Assembly: GCA_034440635.1 (NCBI GenBank)
Contig: JAOTON010000897.1
Coordinates: 1,860,001-1,924,000, forward strand
Length of the DNA stretch: 64,000 bases
Direction: 5' to 3'
Source: Lepas anatifera
Lineage: Eukaryota > Arthropoda > Thecostraca > Lepadidae
In this document: piece after piece, positions 35,051 to 45,663 of the stretch
How the letters are laid out: every line of letters starts with the position of its first letter
Position numbering within the stretch: position 1 is the first letter of the stretch
Position numbers and translations under genes: made by a program
The notes under the pieces: generated by a model
Database searches by the model: none
What the model saw: the letters and a program-made list of their open reading frames with translations, nothing else
What the model was told of the DNA's origin: nothing

Positions 35051-37065
35051 CTTGAAGGAGCGCGTTTTTATTAGAAAACTGGTAAGCTCAATGACGGCCA
35101 ATCATCTATTTCACTCTCATGTAGACCCACCACTATCAACGGCACATAATTAGTTTCCTTCGCTAGGTGTGACTCGTAAAAGAGGCACAATGACTCTGAC
35201 AGGTCGAATGTCACGTGCGGACAGAAATTTGGTTTGCTGACAACCGTGTACAGTCTATGCCAGTGCATGTATTCCGACCTCCCGCGGGGACCTCCGCAGA
35301 GCCCACTACTCTGGCCCACACGTAGAGACCTGCAGCGCGAGGTTACGCCAAGAGGTCAACAATGCGGTGCATTCACACCAGCAGTCCTGGAACACGCAAC
35401 CACGGGGTCAGGGAGTTAACTGTGTTCCAGATTTACCACGTATTTATCCATGTGGCTAAACCCTTGGTTGCGTCATTGCGTTGAATGTCAGCCGCTGTTT
35501 GCAGCCAGATGTTGGGGGGGCTATGTTACAAAGCGGGTGACGCCGATGGCGACACAACCGCCACGCACCACATCGTGACGGGAAGCCGATCGGTCATGGT
35601 CAGCTGATGGCATTTAGATAAAAACCGACATGTGACTTCCAAGAGGGCCGATTCAGATTCTAGACGGGTTGCACAGTGCAACAAGTCAGTGTATTTATGG
35701 CGATGTTGTGCGCAATTATGCAGATAGCTATGTGAAAATTAATTGTGAGAGTGACTGGGCCCGTGCAGCAGCCCTGCTGTTGTCGGGCCAGCGCGTACCG
35801 CGAAGCTGGGACAGCGAGCCGCCGCACCGCGCCGCGTCGTCTGAGGTGGTCAAGGTCAGGTGAAAGGTCAGACCAAGGTCACAGGGGTCGCAGCAGTCGC
35901 AGGCTCGTTCAGTCAACAACAGCCAGGAACGCGCCAACAGCTGGGTGGCCACCAACACAATCGGGAACAAAGAAATCGCCGCGACCATAACGAGCGGCCC
36001 AGTAGCTGGCTGCACACAGACAGCAGGCTTTCACAAATACGGAGTCACACCGCAGCTTATAAAAAAAAACTGGGCCGTTTTTATAACTACACTCGTGAGG
36101 TGACGCACACCCGGAGCAGCGACGGTCCCAATGGTTCATGCTGCTGCAAAAACTGATTGACGCAGCAGGCGTGAAATTCAAACAAGTGCTAAAACGAGGT
36201 CAAAACACGCTGCAGCAGCATAACGGGTGGTGCACAAGCAGTATGTATGTATGGATGGATCGAAATACCTGCATGCTTAACTGTATTGCCAGAGCAGCAC
36301 TACGTGACACAAATTCTAGCCTTTGGGACCACACCCCTGTAGAAGACCTGCTTTGAATGTTTTACAAAAAGCTAATGAGCGCTCAGAATCACGCCAGTAT
36401 TTGACATGATCTGAAATTAGAATGTCACGGCGAAAAAGCTCAGATCCTCTCCAAAGATTCGAATCTTTCACGTTCAATCCATGCCAATCCCTTTCAAAAC
36501 AAAGGTCAGCTATCCCAGTCCCGGCCACACCCCAAGAATAGGACCAATTGGTCACAAATGGGATTAAAATCTGGATCCACATCCGACACTAACCAACTAT
36601 TCTGGCCAATTAAATCACATATATTAATGGTTTGTTGCACGCCACCAAAACTGACAATGTCTAGACACTGACGATTCAATGCAAATCGTAACGATTGGAT
36701 CTAGCAGGCAGTGGATTTGCACGTGTGGAGTGTTGTTTAGCATTCCAATTGTTTCTCATTTTCTCTCTCACTGACTTGTATTGCGAACTGCGCTGTAGTC
36801 TGCCCCGTTGTACGCTCTTTCGGCGACGGCCCGTGTAGTGGCATAACAATTTCAAAAGAACACATAAATTTTACAGACCGTCGAACCAAATACCAAGCCC
36901 TTGAGAACCGCAATGTCTGTCGCTGCAGCATACAAGCTCAGCCGCCGTTTTTGCTCTACATTCTCACCACACTCGAAAATATTTTGTACCCATAAATTTG
37001 ATCCTATATCGATTTGGAATAGCAGAGTCGCGATTCCAGACACTGGGTCTGACACTCCTGTTGTG
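35051..37065. other. No confirmed gene
   Basis: A minus-strand frame at 35071-35319 has protein-like composition (for example TFDLSESLCLFYESHLAK) but no start, splice site or known domain. The rest has overlapping frames without motifs. Confidence 0.3.
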
Positions 37066-37073
37066 AGTTAATG

Positions 37074-37323
37074 CATAGGCGGATCCAGGATTGCCGATCG
37101 GAGGGGGCACCTTCCCGGGGGGGCGCCATCCGAACCAGGGGGGCGCCACTTATGACCGGCAAAACCTATCAGGTGGGCGCCAAATCCTGTCGGTGGGCGC
37201 CGACTTTCGTATCCTGGGGGGGTGGGAAGCGACATTTCAGGGGGCGCCATCGATCTTTCATGGGGGCGCCGAGGGTCGATCGGGGGGCACGTGCCCCCCC
37301 TTGCCCCCCTGGATCCGCCTATG
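37074..37323. mobile_element. hAT-type MITE, family B, 250 bp
   Basis: Clean ends CATAGGCGGATCCAGGAT and CCCTGGATCCGCCTATG. Identical octamers AGTTAATG flank it at 37066-37073 and 37324-37331. The interior is a run of GGGGCGCC-containing blocks. This is the best preserved of the four family B copies and can serve as the reference for the others. Confidence 0.85.
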
Positions 37324-37331
37324 AGTTAATG

Positions 37332-39480
37332 CACTGAGCAACACCTAGAATGTACAGGTGAATTCTGTCAGGCACATTCACAGTAAATCGCCAATGATTT
37401 GGCATTCTTTATTTTGCTTGACTGTGAAATTACATACCATTGGCTGTAAGTAATTATCCCGTGATCTGATGGATGTGCTGGAGCTGATGTGGGATTACAC
37501 TCCGAATTATTAAACACCTCCGGTTATGTATCGGGTGCGCCCGCGATACTGGAGGTCTGTGTCGGTTAAAAGACCGGTTCTCGAGACCAGCCTATTAAGC
37601 ACCACTCGTCCTGACAATGCTTCTATATGCTGCGTTATTCAACCGCTATGCTAGGACTTAGACTCTGGCTGCCTTCTGTGCTTCATCTTCAAACATGTCA
37701 CGGTTCCGCCTGGTGGGCGATCTTTATCCTCCTATAAGGATCGTCGGTAACTGTTGGTACGTTGTCAGAAGCCGATGACAAACGAAGTGTTTGCGAGACT
37801 AAGCTTAATATAATGAAATAAGAAGATAGAGATTTTATGCCTACTGCTGGTGGTGACGGAAAGAGAGAAAGGAGAACGAAAACGAAGAGCGAGACGATTA
37901 CGAGACTGAGATTATAAACAACGACGAAACATCGCCATAAAAGGTCCACCTGACATAGAAAACAAAGTGAAAGCATTGCATCATAGATACATGGTTTCGG
38001 AATTTAGAATAGGTAACATGAAGTCAAATGAATAAGACAATTTCCGAAACATGTCCATGTGCAAAAATGTAGCAGCACAGATACTTTTACCCTAAACGAT
38101 AATAGGATGTTCTAAGTTTCATGATAATATTAACTAGGTGATGCTGCAATGACTGATTTATCGACCAGATATTTGCTGATACTCTCCGGCAACTTGACAT
38201 TGGACATTCCAACCAAACGGAACTTAACTTCTGTGAGTTCTTGGTCCATCTAATCCTGCATTTTCACAGAGTCATATTAAAAAAATCAGCTAACAGAGCA
38301 TGCAAAAAAGCATATTCGTAGTTGCATCAGAGTCCGTGTCACTTGATCTAAGCTAACTTTGACTAAAAAATATTGTTGGCTGTTTGAGCTATTCGCCCAC
38401 AGCCCAACAGAGCTGTGAGCATAACTGGGCCATCAGACAGAATCAAGGATGAAAACTGAGCCATTCACTTTTGAGTATACAACTGAAGGATGAGGCCATA
38501 ATTTTCCTTGGCTTCCTCTATCAAAGTGAGTCACCAACAAGCCTGCTACTTGGATCCAATATCTTTAACACCTGACAGAACTTTAATATGCTAGTTTCCA
38601 TTTCCTGGTGCCAAAAATGACACGTCCCTGAGTTCCCATTAAGCCACGACGTGATACGGCCCAGTCAAATCGGCGTTTTTAGACAAGTCAGCAACGCGTC
38701 ACTATCACATCACCAGCAGACTCATCAACACCGGTATTGTAAAAAAGGCAGTGGTCCGCTCCAGAAAATGGCTGATTACGGATATCGAAACGCAAAATCT
38801 TGAAACAATGCTAAGTGATTCCGTCACGAACACTCACGGGCCAAGGAAACACTGTAAAGGCAGGCCCGTATGTGGCACAGGTGTGCCTTTCCCAGCGTGC
38901 CGCCACAAAACGACCTGATTCCGTTCAAAACGACTCTTCCGTATGAAATACTCCTCTGACTTTTTTAGTGAGGTCTTCTGATCAGCTTTTTTCTAAGTAA
39001 GCAGCTGAAGCCCCAAGACGTGTTGATAGATCTCACCTTCCAAACCCGAGTACCCTCTCCCAACGCCGCGCCGTGCACTACCCGGGGAATGGGCAGCTGG
39101 GCGCTAGGAGGTTAGGAGGTTTGTGCGCCCGAAAGCCCAAATAACTAACTAACTAACTCTCCCTGGATTCACACGAGCAAATTGATTAACATACAAGCGC
39201 AGCCAGGACGGACTTCCGTACATTGCCTGCCTTCGGTCGGAATTGGCTGTGTGGCAGGCAAGCCCCTGGTAGCCGGGCTGTTGCCAGACTTTGTCGTATG
39301 GCTACCACGCCCCTTTGCCTTATTTCGACCGCCAACAACGTTTAGACCCCGCTCTCTGTAGTAGTTAATGCACAAATGCCCGCATTTCTTTCCTCGATGG
39401 AACAGGGCAGACGCGACCGGCGAGGGCGCCAGCACTCCACGGTAAGGCCCGGGACTGCCCGTTAACCTTGGTTCGTCTCG
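37332..39480. other. No gene seen
   Basis: The sequence is mostly AT-rich with stops in all frames. A possible short repeat at 39140-39160 (AACTAACT) is the only simple-sequence feature. No transposon end or exon was recognised. Confidence 0.4.
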
Positions 39481-39534
39481 CGACACGGCGTTTCATGCCG
39501 TGAGCCGCCTCCGCCGCACCCTCCACGGCGCGCG

Positions 39535-39655
39535 GGCCGGCCGCCCCGCGCCGCCACGGCGGGTCCCGAGCCGCCCGCGCCGCCGCGGCGGGTCCCGAGC
39601 CGCCCCGCGCCGCCGCGGCGGGTCCCGAGCCGCCCGCGCCGCCGCGGCCCAGGCG
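39535..39655. repeat. GC-rich 29-bp minisatellite, about 4 units
   Basis: Four near-identical units contain GCCGCGGCGGGTCCCGAGCC. The stretch is almost pure G and C with many CpG pairs. Open minus-strand frames (Gly/Ala/Arg-rich) come from the composition. Confidence 0.85.
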
Positions 39656-41439
39656 TGGAGATAGGGGATGGGGCGGGAGGGGAGACGGCGAGGCAGAGGT
39701 GGTGATAAAAATGCCTTCCCGTTCTCTCATAATTCAGGTATGTGACATAAGACATGAGCGAGCAATCGGCTAACCTGAGTTAGATGCAAACAGAGAGTCG
39801 CCGGGAAAATGTGGTTCAAATTGGTAAAACTCTCTTCGCAGTCGAGTTAAGTCTGTGTTTACCGTGAAAATTCCAGCAGAATACCGTGCTGAAAAAATAA
39901 TCATGACCGTAATTCACCAGTGGTAAATACAGTTTGTCAAAAGTATTGTTAAATCTAAAGAAGAGTGCACACAATAGAAAACATCCATTAACAGCCTTGT
40001 CGAAATGTAATATGTTCACAAGGTGTATACTGGCCTGTCCCCCCGAATCCTGAATGTAAAACACCATCCTGTTCATGCCTGCATACGGCTAACATGTTGC
40101 CCACCATAAGAGGCCAAGTTACTTCGCATCTGTCCCCATGTTTTTGCTCGAGAGCTATGTAAAGAGGGTCACGTTAGCCTAAAAATGTCATTTTTGTACT
40201 TTGCAGGTGCATAGTGCGCGTGCAAAGTGCGATTTAAAGCCTCGAGGTTCGGGTGGTACTATTGTAATGTGCATGAGGTTAAATATCCAGTTTAGCGAAT
40301 TCCAAGTAACAGCTGTGGAGGATTTTCTATCATCCGGTAATGTATTGGCCCATTTCTGCACGTGCAGTTTACACCCCTGCTGCCCGTACCCCTATGGTCC
40401 AATGTTGAAACGGCTACAGTCCTAGAAAACTCTACTCTAAGTGTATTTTACATCCAGGATTCGAGGAGACAGGCCAGCATACATCCTGTCACCTTATAAT
40501 CATGCTCCTCACCTCAGCACTCCAAAACCTATCAACGTTTGAAACAAACGGTGTAATATTTTCCACTAGTTCTCTCCTGAATCAGAACAGGGGAGGTAGA
40601 GGGTCAATATGCGGTGAATATTTACCTATTTCCTTCGCGGACATTAAGTTCTGGGACAAATGAAATATCGATCATGTCGGTCACGTGGTTTCCGGCATGC
40701 TCTATCACATGGTTTCTCAGAAAATCCCATTGTAAAGGTGCCACATTCCCTTTAAAAAGCTGTTGGTAGCGGTAGCAGTTTATAATTATTCTGAGTCCGC
40801 TTTCTGCTACTCCGCTAATTATTTGTTAAAGAAATCACTTCCGCTACTCCGCTTCTATTCGGAGAGTCTGCAAGTAGCGGAGTGGTGGAGCAGTGGACTT
40901 AAAGAGTGGACCACCCGACTCTGATAAATAATTATTGAGCTACACAGAAGGCAGAGGGAAAGTTTAGTTCCCTTGGTTCCCTAAATTCCACCTTGGGTCG
41001 TAACAAGCGTGCGTCATGGGCAAGACAATCCAGAACCAGTCCTATCCGGATCCCACGCTTCCCCGACAACTGCACACCATGATTACACTGGTCAACAGCC
41101 AAAATAGATCCGGCACGTGAACACCTGTTTCTACCTATTTCGATACCGCTGATTTCAAATTTAGTAACCGTTTTTGCCATCGGACCTGGTTTCTTCTCCA
41201 GAGCATACCTGTTGTATAGCCCATACACTTTCCACACACTGTCATCAGCCTAGCCTTTTGTGGAAAAATATAGATCAAAGATATCGAGAACCCGAATTAT
41301 CTGCACCCAGACAATGCAGCTGATCAATATACATGTGAATTTATTGCAACGGAAGACTACCTCTCATTCAAGTGCATGAACATTGTACATTGAACAAGGT
41401 TTACGCTCGGTCGCACAAGCTCGCCGGTATTGTAGACAG
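39656..41439. other. No gene; possible degenerate inverted-repeat element at 40779-40938
   Basis: The block at 40779-40938 has facing AT-rich ends (TTATAATTATTCTGAGTC and GACTCTGATAAATAATTATTG) around CCGCTACTCCGCTT and AAGTAGCGGAGTGG, which can pair. This suggests a small foldback element, but no target duplication is visible. Nothing else was recognised. Confidence 0.35.
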
Positions 41440-41800
41440 AGAGGTGACGTCGCAACATTATATGATGAGGATTTTATGTCACTCATCTCCCTTGAAGGTC
41501 TAGTCTAAGTAAAAAGTCACAGTTCAAGGACATACCACCATTTCAAGGTCATTGGCCCAAGTGCCTTTGGTCCGATGATGCCGCCTAATATGACGTATAT
41601 CATGCTATGACGTCATACGCTAGGTCACTCAATCTTGAGCTCAAAGTCGCAGGTTCAAGACAAAAGTCATGAGTCAAGGTCAAACCTTATTTTCCGCCCG
41701 ACGGTTGCCATAGTGCCAGTTGCAGTACACGTTATAGGCAAAATGTAATTTTTGACGTTAAAGGTAAATGGCCTTGAACGACCTTGGCCTAAAAGTTTCA
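41440..41800 (-). repeat. Dispersed repeat with TGACGTCA motifs, copy 2 (inverted)
   Basis: This is the reverse complement of part of the 26600-27130 repeat: CTATGACGTCATACGC corresponds to the GTGACGTCATAGC block there, and CGCCCGACGGTTGCCATAG to CTATAGCAACGGTTGGACG. Divergence is substantial, so both copies are old. Confidence 0.6.
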
Positions 41801-41925
41801 GACAACATTGCCTCAGACCTTCCCTCTGTTACTTTAAGCCACTTTCTCTCCATATCCGGCTTCTCTTTGCATAATCACGGCATTTTTCAATGGCTACCCA
41901 GCAGAGAGAGAATTTAACCTGTATG

Positions 41926-42410
41926 GCCTCGTTTTACCTTGATGTCTGAGTTTGAAGCTCATAAGGGGCATGGAAAACAAACGTGGAAACTTTTGGATGA
42001 AATTATGAATCAAAACACTGTGAAAAGTACATCATATCCCTCTGTGCTTTTTGATAATAGTTCCGGGGAGCACAAGGATGATGACATAGCGAATGGATTT
42101 AACGATTTTTTTTGCTACAATTGGATCAACACTTGAAAAAGACATTCCTGTTTCGAACATAAATCCTATAGAATATCTCGAAGATTACTCACACCCACCA
42201 TTTACGGCTGAACTTTCAACAAACCAACAACAGATAGAAAATATCATCAAATCACTAAAACAAGTGGGTGGTGGCATTGATGGAATTAGCACAAAGATTC
42301 TGCATCGTACATATAAAAGTTGTCTTTGCAATTGACTTATTTTTTCAACCTATGTCTTAAGAAAGGTATATTCCCAAAGATGTTAAAAGAAGCAGTAGTG
42401 GTCCCTATAT
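41926..42410 (+). pseudogene. LINE reverse transcriptase fragment, N-terminal part
   Basis: Translation in successive frames gives KQTWKLLDEIMN, then FFATIGSTLEKDIP, then IIKSLKQVGGGIDGIS, then FFNLCLKKGIFPKMLKEAVV. This is the typical order leading into the reverse transcriptase domain of CR1/Jockey-type non-LTR retrotransposons (usual GxDGIS and G.FP..LK.A.V.PI.K motifs). At least two frameshifts break it, at an 8-T run near 42107 and near 42330. The element stops at VVPIF, where another transposon is inserted at 42411. The catalytic palm with the usual YADD box is absent from the window. It is dead. Confidence 0.8.
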
Positions 42411-42414
42411 TTAA

Positions 42415-43651
42415 CCCTATTTCCGTCAGGCTCCGGCTACCCCTATTTCGGCAAGGGGGATATCGGCCCCTAAGATCTCGTAATCTAACCGGCCGATTTT
42501 GAAATTCAAAGTGCCATGATTCTCTGCTGCTAAACTTTATTTTGAAAAAGAAAATTTAAAATTTTTATTTTTTAGGGAGGTCGTGCAAAATATACAATTT
42601 TTGTGTATTTTTGATTTTCCATAACTTGTCTCTGTTGTACGATTTTCACAAAACTAGTTCAGATTTACAAATAATTGACCCAAAATTTTCATTGTTACTC
42701 GAGTTACGCAAAAATTCGAAATTCAATGGCAGTTCCAGGACCAGGACTATTTGAGGGGAAATATATACAACTTAAAAGTTTTTAGTTACGCGGATTAGAA
42801 AAGCATAGTACGTACATGCCTCTGGTACATCTTTACGACAGCGTAACAAAATTTTAGAAAAAAGTGAAAAACTCATCAGGGGCGGATGCAGTAAGGTAAA
42901 ACAGTGGGGTAAAATACATACCAACAATATGCGAATGGTATGCATGAGTATATTAGTCCCTCGACTAGTTGAAATTTAATTTCTGATAATTTTTACCCTC
43001 CCATGGCAGCTCTGGGAAAGGGGTGACATAGGCGGATCAAGGACTCGTCGTGGGGGTGGGGGTGATTGGAAACACATTTTCAATATACAACGATATTGAG
43101 TCGCGGCGGTGATACTGGCTGGGAATATACATTTTGAAAATGCTTAGTGACTGGACACGCCTCTGGTAATCTAGAATTGGGTTATAACAATTTTGAATTT
43201 TCATATACCCAATTGTATTCGCCCTGGCACGGTTGTAAGCAGTCTTCTCACTTACTAACGTTTAGTCCTTCTTGATAACATTCCCCCATTTTGAACTGCT
43301 GTAACCGCCCCTGATGAATACAAATAGTGACAATTGTGAATGCACTATCATCTCACATAAAAATGATATAATAAAACCATATAACTGGTATCAGGATCAG
43401 CATTGAGACTGGCTTCCTTTTACAAAAAACCCATCGCATACGATAATACTTGGTTTGTGGATAGAACCTCCCCAAAAACCCAGCCATAGCTCCGCCCCTG
43501 GTAAATATATAATCTTGAAAATTTCAGAAAACCTGCCTGTACTAGTTTTAGGAAAAGTCAGGAAGTTTCAAAGTTCTATCGCTAAGCCGTTTCGGAGATA
43601 TTCTCGAAAAACCTGAAGGGGGGCAATATTAGCCCCCTGCCGGAAATAGGG
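42415..43651. mobile_element. piggyBac-like element, 1237 bp, inserted in the LINE
   Basis: TTAA lies at 42411-42414 and again at 43652-43655, the piggyBac target-site signature. The ends are CCCTATTTCCGTCAGG on the left and, read from the right end inward, CCCTATTTCCGGCAGGGGGC. A second copy of the end, CCCTATTTCGGCAAGGGGG, sits about 26 bp inside the left end, so the left terminus is duplicated. The interior has no transposase frame. It does contain CAGGGGCGGATGCAG (42880), CATAGGCGGATCAAGG (43027) and GCTCCGCCCCTG (43491), suggesting nested hAT-type fragments. It is non-autonomous. Confidence 0.75.
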
Positions 43652-43655
43652 TTAA

Positions 43656-44275
43656 ACGTGAAGAAACTGTAAAGTATCTTGGCGTTTATATTGACGAAAA
43701 GCTTGAGTGGAATTCGCACATCCTTCATGTGTCTTCGATTATAAGTAGAAATTTAGGAATCATGAGCAGAGCCAAGTAATTTTTATCATCGCACGAACTC
43801 ACTCATTTGTATAACGCCTTTATATTGCCCCATCTAAATTATTGTGCAATGGTTTTGGGGTAGTAATTACGAATCCACTCTCGATAAGATCATCAAATTA
43901 CAGAAACGTGCTATTCGAATCATCGACAAAAAAACCCTATTATTACCACACAAATGAACTGTTTCTAAAATTAAAAATACTTAAATTTCCTGAACTAGTC
44001 TCAGAACAAAAAGTTATTATATTGTCGAAAGTATTGGATGGTACAATACCAGATGTGATATCGTCTCTTTTTCAGAAATACAGAACAACTAATACGAGAT
44101 TGATTAGACACTTTGAAATACCTCAGGCTACAACAAATTATAGGAAATTTGCTCTGGCATGCTCTGCACCTGAAATTTGGAAAAAACTATATGTCCAACC
44201 TTTAAATGTATGACGGAAGTTCCTCTAAACAAACATGTGCTTAAAACATATATCAGAGAAGTATTCTTTTGCAAT
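43656..44275 (+). pseudogene. LINE reverse transcriptase fragment, C-terminal part
   Basis: Starting right after the TTAA, the translation reads VKYLGVYIDEKLEWNSHI, then LYNAFILPHLNYC, and in the next frame YHTNELFLKLKILKFPEL, KYRTTNTRLIRHFEIPQATT and ALACSAPEIWKKL. These are the standard post-palm and C-terminal motifs of CR1/Jockey-type LINE polymerases (KYLGV.ID..L.W, Y..LI.P.L.YC, and the terminal APEIWN-like motif). An internal stop and a frameshift near 43857 make it non-functional. Together with 41926-42410 it is one element missing roughly 180 codons of the palm. Confidence 0.82.
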
Positions 44276-44339
44276 TATAGAATTCTTAATAATGAGCCTC
44301 GATGACCGGCGCTGATGGTGGTGATGATGTACCAGAGCA

Positions 44340-44540
44340 CAATGTGTGTGGGTGTGGGCGTGCGTGTATGTGAGCAGGATAGTGTGCTTGTAGGTGGGCG
44401 AGAGGGATTACTTGTGGGTGGGAAGGTGGATGTCTGCCGTGCGTGGGTGGGTGACTGCGGTACTCGGTGTGTGTGGATGTGTAGGAGGCGTGCGTGCGTG
44501 GATTCGGATGTGTGGGTGTGTAGCAGCGTGTGTGTGTGGA

Positions 44541-44613
<73 letters not shown>

Positions 44614-44672
44614 CGTGCGTGCGCATGTGCGTACGCGTGTGCGTGTGCGTGCGTGCGCGTGCGTGTGTGCAC
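44340..44672. repeat. GT-rich tract with a (GT)n microsatellite core
   Basis: An almost uninterrupted GT run covers about 44543-44609 and is flanked by GTGC, GTGGGT and GTGCGT variants. On the complementary strand it is (CA)n. The Val-Cys and His-Thr frames here are artefacts. It directly follows the LINE C-terminal fragment. Confidence 0.95.
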
Positions 44673-44731
44673 TAACGTTACAATTGTGGTGAATGCATCT
44701 GTGTGCATGCATGAATGATGTAGTACCTGTG

Positions 44732-44774
44732 CTCTCCCCGAATGTTACTAGTTTCACTACTCTTTTCGGGGAGG
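44732..44774. other. Stem-loop following the GT tract, copy 1
   Basis: CTCCCCGAA and TTCGGGGAG can pair around a loop that starts TGTTACTAG. A second hairpin with the same loop start but a different, still complementary stem occurs at 45474-45526 after the next GT tract. Paired changes in the stem suggest a conserved structure, perhaps part of a LINE 3' region. Confidence 0.5.
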
Positions 44775-44814
44775 GCGCAGGGAATCAACTAACCCTTACT
44801 AGCAAAAAAAGAAA

Positions 44815-44945
44815 AGAAGATCAGCGCAGACCAGACTATTTCTCTTTAAAAAAATTAGGACTACGGAAGATGTACCCCTAAACAAAAACACACTAAAAAA
44901 CATGTAAGGGATATTTTCCTTGTCAAATATAGAACAAATAATTAG
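44815..44945 (+). pseudogene. Second LINE 3'-end fragment
   Basis: Allowing frameshifts, the translation YFSLKKLG followed by a PLNKNTLK-like and IFLVKYRTN-like run parallels the end of the first LINE (DVPLNKHVLK then VFFCNYRILN in shifted frames near 44210-44290). It is short and broken. With the GT tract and hairpin that follow, it repeats the layout LINE end, GT tract, stem-loop seen just upstream. Confidence 0.45.
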
Positions 44946-45059
44946 TAACCAACGTGACCATGGCCGTGAAATTTATAGTGGGGGAAGACATGTGAACCTT
45001 GGTAATGGGGCTGCACATGGAAGACTGAAATTATGTGTCCCTATAAATGCTTCCAAGTG

Positions 45060-45390
<331 letters not shown>

Positions 45391-45473
45391 CTCCCTGCTG
45401 CGCTTGCTTGCTAGTTTGCCTGCCTGCTTGCTTGCCTATGCCTGCATGTCTGCCCTAATTTGCTTACTGTCTT

Positions 45474-45526
45474 CCGAGTTCTCTGGCGAATGTTACTAGG
45501 CCTCTATCTTTTCGCCAGAATCTCGG
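45474..45526. other. Stem-loop following the GT tract, copy 2
   Basis: The inner stem TCTGGCGAA pairs with TTCGCCAGA around a loop starting TGTTACTAG, and an outer stem CCGAG pairs with CTCGG. It is the counterpart of 44732-44774. Confidence 0.5.
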
Positions 45527-45639
45527 AGGGGCTAACACAAATCTCCAGTTTTGGGTAGTCCCGTTTGGAAAAAGACTAACAATCTAACCGGTAATGAGCT
45601 AAATTATTGTGCATTTAACCTAAATAGACCTGTATTCCT

Positions 45640-45663
45640 GCTCCCTGTATATTTACAGGGAGC
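45640..45663. other. Perfect 10-bp hairpin with a 4-base loop
   Basis: GCTCCCTGTA, the loop TATT and TACAGGGAGC form a perfect hairpin. No T-run follows and this is eukaryotic DNA, so it is not a bacterial terminator. It may belong to the same LINE tail or be a small palindrome. Confidence 0.5.

Noticed and set aside
35071..35319. Possible exon on the minus strand with protein-like composition
   Set aside because: No recognised domain, no clear splice sites and no second supporting exon.
39365..39755. Gly/Ala/Arg-rich minus-strand ORFs
   Set aside because: They overlap a 29-bp GC-rich repeat and have no domain or splice evidence.
42415..43651. Autonomous piggyBac transposase
   Set aside because: No open frame of useful length and no DDD-type motif in the interior.
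45640..45663. Bacterial-type terminator hairpin
   Set aside because: No T-run follows and the DNA is eukaryotic.
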